From the NCBI GenBank assembly GCA_031422295.1, contig JANOQM010000065.1, positions 1 to 63,360 on the forward strand: a stretch of 63,360 nucleotides of DNA. Direction: 5' to 3'. Positions 60,099 to 63,360 of the stretch are shown one piece after another. The position numbers and the translations under genes were made by a program. Origin of the DNA: JANOMH01 sp031422295. GTDB lineage: Bacteria > Pseudomonadota > Alphaproteobacteria > Rhodobacterales > Rhodobacteraceae. The notes beneath the pieces were generated by a model that was not told the origin of the DNA, did no database searches, and was given only the letters and a program-made list of their open reading frames with translations. Each line of letters opens with the position of its first letter. Position 1 is the first letter of the stretch.

Positions 60099-61631
60099 TT
60101 AAAGTAAGCCGCGTTCCCACGGCCCGGTGATCGCGAAAGTGATCCCCGGGGTCTGGATGTTCACGAACAACCAGCGACCTGATGGGTCGAACGTGGCCCC
60201 TGCCCATTCGGTTTCGCGGTAATCGGCGGCTTTGATGAATTCGGCTGATTTGCCCGCAGCGGTGATATCCGCATCGGTCAGGGTCACATTGTTCTTGGCG
60301 AACAGATAGGTCTCGCCTCCCGGGGTCAGGCCCATCAAACGCTCGCCCAGGCCGAAATCATCCTCGACCCCGCCACCATCTTCGCACAGCAGCACGCCGC
60401 CACGGGGACTGACGGTGACGTTGTCAAAGTTGTTGCCCGCAACTTTGTTCTGCGACTGAAAGATGCAGGTCAGACGGTCGGCTGATGGATCAAAGGTCCA
60501 GACCGACCCTTCGCCACGACCGGCGACACCTTCGTCATTCACGCCGGTCGCGGTATCGACCAGATAAATCATCCGGTCAAAGGCCGAATACCAAGCGCCT
60601 TCGCCGCGCGCCATACGCAGCGCACCCTGATCACGGCCCTGCACGAACGGGCCAGAGGCCAGATTATCAGCCTCAAGCGGGGCCTCGGTAAACGGCTGCG
60701 GCGCCAGATCAGGCTCTGCAATCTCGACCCATTCGATCAGATGACTGTCACCCATCTGCGGATCGAGTAGGTCGGCTTTATCAATCCCCGCAACCTTGGC
60801 CATATACAGCATGCCGCCCTGTTCAAGCGAACCCAGGCTGGCCGAACCATTGGTCGGAACGAATTTATAGAAACCGGACTGAAACCGATCATCCTCGGTC
60901 AGATACAACACGCCGCCGATCGGGTCATAGGCCACCGCTTCGTGGTCCATCCGGCCCATCGCCTTGATAGGCTGGCCCGAGGTTTCGCCGGTAACGGGCG
61001 ACACTTCGAACACATAACCATGCGGCATACCGCCCATTTCGGTGAAATCTGCCTTGTCCTCTTCACAGGTCAGCCAGGTGCCCCAGGGGGTCGGGCCGCC
61101 GGCGCAGTTATAGATCGTGCCGCCCAAAACCGGCTCGGCCTCAACAAACACGCCATTGCGGAACACCAGTTTTGTATTGCCACCAGCGACCGGGCCGGTG
61201 ATCTCATTGTCGTCATCATCTTCGCCAATGGCCGCGGCCGTCGTGTCATAAATCGCCGGTGCGCTGATGGAACCGTACAGCGGGTTAACCGCAGCTTCGT
61301 GGTTGCGGATCAGCGTCATTTCGGGCTGCCCGCCACGCACAACGCTGGTGACGACCGCCATGCCATCGTGATTGGTGGGGGTCGGTTTGCCGTCAACCAT
61401 CAGGTCGCCCGACCAGCCAAAAGTCTGATACGTGAACCCCTCTGGCAGTTGCAGCAACGGCAGGCTGGTAATCTGATCCTTAACCGGGGCAACCGGGCCA
61501 TAGGGGGATGCGATGGGTTCGATCCGGGTGAACGCCATCGCGCGGCGTCCGTAAAGTCCCGAAAGTGGGATGGCAAGGGCGGCGGCTGCGGCACCGCGCA
61601 ACAGGCTGCGGCGAGACGTGGCAATAGGCAT
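60099..61631 (-). CDS. PhoX-type alkaline phosphatase (DUF839), Tat-exported
   Basis: 510 residues. A twin-arginine signal (SRRSLLRGAAAAALAIPLSG) begins at residue 6. The body has beta-propeller features of the PhoX family: GGPTPWGTWLTCEE, GRMDHEAVAYDPIGGVLYLTEDD, LLCEDGGGVEDDFG and a C-terminal GRWLFVNIQTPGITFAITGPWERG. Family members use calcium and iron to release phosphate from esters in the periplasm. It is somewhat short against classic PhoX, so a different DUF839 activity cannot be excluded. A GGAG site precedes the ATG. Confidence 0.82.
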   Translation of the reverse strand: MPIATSRRSLLRGAAAAALAIPLSGLYGRRAMAFTRIEPIASPYGPVAPVKDQITSLPLLQLPEGFTYQTFGWSGDLMVDGKPTPTNHDGMAVVTSVVRGGQPEMTLIRNHEAAVNPLYGSISAPAIYDTTAAAIGEDDDDNEITGPVAGGNTKLVFRNGVFVEAEPVLGGTIYNCAGGPTPWGTWLTCEEDKADFTEMGGMPHGYVFEVSPVTGETSGQPIKAMGRMDHEAVAYDPIGGVLYLTEDDRFQSGFYKFVPTNGSASLGSLEQGGMLYMAKVAGIDKADLLDPQMGDSHLIEWVEIAEPDLAPQPFTEAPLEADNLASGPFVQGRDQGALRMARGEGAWYSAFDRMIYLVDTATGVNDEGVAGRGEGSVWTFDPSADRLTCIFQSQNKVAGNNFDNVTVSPRGGVLLCEDGGGVEDDFGLGERLMGLTPGGETYLFAKNNVTLTDADITAAGKSAEFIKAADYRETEWAGATFDPSGRWLFVNIQTPGITFAITGPWERGLL

Positions 61632-61674
61632 GAAAAGCTCCTATGAAAGTGGGAACCTTCCATTTACCGGGGCT

Positions 61675-61709
61675 TTGTGACAGCCATTACACGGTTTCGT
61701 AACAATGGC
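61675..61709 (-). promoter_or_regulatory. Imperfect Pho-box-like repeat upstream of the PhoX-type gene
   Basis: Read leftward, TTGTTAC and CTGTCAC lie 22 bases apart, twice the 11-base period of Pho boxes, with a poorer match between them. It lies 44-78 bases upstream of the start, a plausible promoter position. The match is weak. Confidence 0.25.
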
Positions 61710-61759
61710 CCGCAATCACCACAAAATCCTTGCCGCATTGATCGGCGGATTGCTGACCC

Positions 61760-63360
61760 TCAGGGCAGTCGTGACATGATTTCGGCGCCGTCATAGGTTC
61801 CGCTGATCACCCAACTTTCTGTAAACGCGTCATTGTGATACACAAACTGGCCCACATGATCGCCCGAAACGGACGCCTCGATCGCCATGCCATCGCCAGC
61901 TTCACCCAATTCGACCAATAGCCCGGTGCCATCGATCACGATCCCGGTCCACCACTCACAGGCGGCAAAGGTATAGGCGGTGGCATCATCGATCCCCAGC
62001 CCAACCGTGGCCGTCCCACCGTGGTTACACCCGACTGTCAGTTCCGTTTCGCCATCCGAATTAGACAACGGGATCGACAAATACAGCTCTGTCTCCAGCG
62101 CCTGCGCCAACCCGAGGGCATCCGTTGCGCCGGTCAATGTCAGTGGCTCGTACCCTTCAACCAGGTCCTGCCTGCAAACCTGTTCCGGGGCCGACGGCAT
62201 TATCCCTTCCAGCAGTAGATCGGCAACAATCTGATCCGGGCAAACCAACCCATGGCCCCAGATCACATGTGGGCCGCCCTGCATCGACACCAGATAGCCG
62301 TTTTTGAGGTTATCCATAATCGCATAAGACTGGCTGATCGGCGTGATCGGGTCGGCGTCGCCATTCAAAATGATCGTTGGATAATCGCCCCCGGCAAACT
62401 GCTCTGGGCGCTCTGATGGTCCCTGTTGCGGCCAATAGGCGCAAGCCATCCGTTCAATCCAGAAAACGTCCAGCAGACGCGGGGCATTGCGGGCAAACGC
62501 CACCGCATCGGCCATAATACCAGCAGCCCGGGCCGCGGCATCTGCCCCTGGTTCGGTATAATCAGCGCAATTGATGGTGAAATACGACGCAGAGTTCCAG
62601 CTGGGGTCAGGAATGCCTTCGCCAGTTTCAGGGTCTATTCCGGCGTTATAGTAGTTCAGATGTAACATCGGCAGATAGTCCTGCCGATTTGCAGCAGCCA
62701 ACGCCCGCAAAAACTCTGCGCGTCCATAGGTCCCATAAAGCGCGCTAAAAACACTGTATTGCATCGCACCTAAAGTCAGGTCAACCGGGGCTGCACTGCC
62801 GTCAGCGCGGTAAACATCAACCGGAATCGGCGCCGTGCGCAACTTTGCAGCAAGCGCATCATAGGCCACGGCGGCATCGCCCTGCATGTCCGCTGCACAG
62901 CCTGGCACATCGGCGCAGGCGTCAAACACACGGGCTAAAATCGCTTCGGACGCAATCGTATAGCTGCCATAGAACCCACTGACGCTCAGGTTCAGGTCAA
63001 CCACGCCGTCCAGAATGACACCGCTGATCGCCGCGGGAAACGCAGTCGCATATTGCTGGGCAAACTGGGTGCCATAGCTTTCGCCATAAATCCAAACCTT
63101 GGGCGCACCTATGGCAATGCGGAAATCCTCGATATCCTGAATGGCCTGGGTGCTGGCAACAAAAGGCATCAGATCGGTCGTTGCAAATTCGGCCACGCAA
63201 TCAGTGGCATAGGCCTGTGCCCAGGCATTTGTGCCAACAGGATCATCCAAAGACGGCTCGGCCAGATCGAACACTTTCTGCGCTTCGGGGCAGGAAAACC
63301 CATGCACCGGGCCTACGCCACGCTGATCAAAGAAAACCACATCAAGCTGTGCAATCGTGT
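61760..63360 (-). CDS. Alpha/beta-hydrolase, tripeptidyl-aminopeptidase-like (5' truncated)
   Basis: The frame runs off the right edge: it is open through base 63360 (reading TIAQLDVVFFDQRGVG), so the N-terminal signal region is missing and at least 533 residues are encoded. Family features are FFDQRGVGPV, the nucleophile elbow IYGESYGTQFAQQ, the acid in NGDADPITPISQ and the probable histidine in HVIWGHG. C-terminal 130 residues form an extra beta-rich domain. Several paired cysteines suggest a periplasmic or exported enzyme, perhaps a peptidase. Confidence 0.82.
   Translation of the reverse strand, partial: TIAQLDVVFFDQRGVGPVHGFSCPEAQKVFDLAEPSLDDPVGTNAWAQAYATDCVAEFATTDLMPFVASTQAIQDIEDFRIAIGAPKVWIYGESYGTQFAQQYATAFPAAISGVILDGVVDLNLSVSGFYGSYTIASEAILARVFDACADVPGCAADMQGDAAVAYDALAAKLRTAPIPVDVYRADGSAAPVDLTLGAMQYSVFSALYGTYGRAEFLRALAAANRQDYLPMLHLNYYNAGIDPETGEGIPDPSWNSASYFTINCADYTEPGADAAARAAGIMADAVAFARNAPRLLDVFWIERMACAYWPQQGPSERPEQFAGGDYPTIILNGDADPITPISQSYAIMDNLKNGYLVSMQGGPHVIWGHGLVCPDQIVADLLLEGIMPSAPEQVCRQDLVEGYEPLTLTGATDALGLAQALETELYLSIPLSNSDGETELTVGCNHGGTATVGLGIDDATAYTFAACEWWTGIVIDGTGLLVELGEAGDGMAIEASVSGDHVGQFVYHNDAFTESWVISGTYDGAEIMSRLP

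Noticed and set aside
1..63360. Mobile elements or genomic-island borders
   Set aside because: No transposase, integrase, tRNA-linked repeat or abrupt change in codon usage was seen; the only AT-rich stretch is the short promoter region at 34631-34732.

Overview
The window is chromosomal DNA from an alphaproteobacterium of the family Rhodobacteraceae, most likely a marine Roseobacter-group member. The sequence is GC-rich. It carries an smoF-G-K-S-mtlK polyol operon in the order known from Rhodobacter, a rimP-nusA-ylxR-infB operon, an hpf-ptsN pair, and a sulfotransferase/GT14/family-2 glycosyltransferase/galU cluster of a type I associate with roseobacters. I see no tRNA, rRNA, insertion sequence, prophage or CRISPR array. 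Coding density is high, and many neighbouring genes are joined by TGATG or ATGA stop/start overlaps.

Bases 1-4718 hold the 3' part of a polyol operon: two ABC permeases, the ATPase, a short-chain sorbitol dehydrogenase and a long-chain mannitol dehydrogenase. Bases 4700-9879 hold a serine-cycle module. A LuxR-type response regulator and malyl-CoA lyase run leftward; serine-glyoxylate aminotransferase and both malate-CoA ligase subunits run rightward. The two arms share a 185-base intergenic region with four copies of an ACCCAT motif. Together the enzymes turn malate into acetyl-CoA and glyoxylate and pass glyoxylate to glycine.

Bases 9949-14708 hold RNase D, then kdsD-lptC-lptA-lptB (Kdo synthesis and LPS export), hpf (ribosome hibernation) and ptsN. 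Bases 14705-23885 hold a surface-glycan region: a two-domain sulfotransferase, a GT14-type glycosyltransferase with a long extra domain, two paralogous glycosyltransferases, galU, kdsB, cysQ and a lone ABC-2 type permease. CysQ would remove the PAP that the sulfotransferase produces, so a sulfated, possibly Kdo-containing, glycan is a reasonable hypothesis.

Bases 24073-28049 hold dnaK, dnaJ and radC. Bases 28058-34634 hold an unknown exported protein, secA, a periplasmic peptidyl-prolyl isomerase, argJ and a MutT-type Nudix gene. A 44-residue small protein follows. The leftward rimP-nusA-ylxR-infB operon lies at 34933-40330, with a strong intrinsic terminator inside its leader. Next come a prolyl aminopeptidase, ubiG, a marR regulator grouped with a nitrilase-family amidohydrolase, glutaredoxin and comF, then a degenerate methyltransferase and hemH.

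Bases 46701-48819 encode small envelope proteins, including two L,D-transpeptidase-like proteins and a CAP-domain lipoprotein. Bases 48896-56876 run leftward: an RNA uridine methyltransferase, two ABC exporters, CCA-adding enzyme, a Nudix CoA pyrophosphatase and Hsp33. The window ends with a Nudix gene, a polytopic membrane protein, argG, a GNAT acetyltransferase, a PhoX-type phosphatase and a truncated alpha/beta-hydrolase.

The parts most worth a second look are: the divergent serine-cycle module with its atypical response regulator and repeated operator-like motif; an 11-bp hairpin covering the ribosome-binding site of the RNase D gene; competing hairpins in the dnaK leader; three tandem 25-bp hairpin units between hpf and ptsN; the sulfotransferase/glycosyltransferase locus; and the 44-residue protein beside infB.
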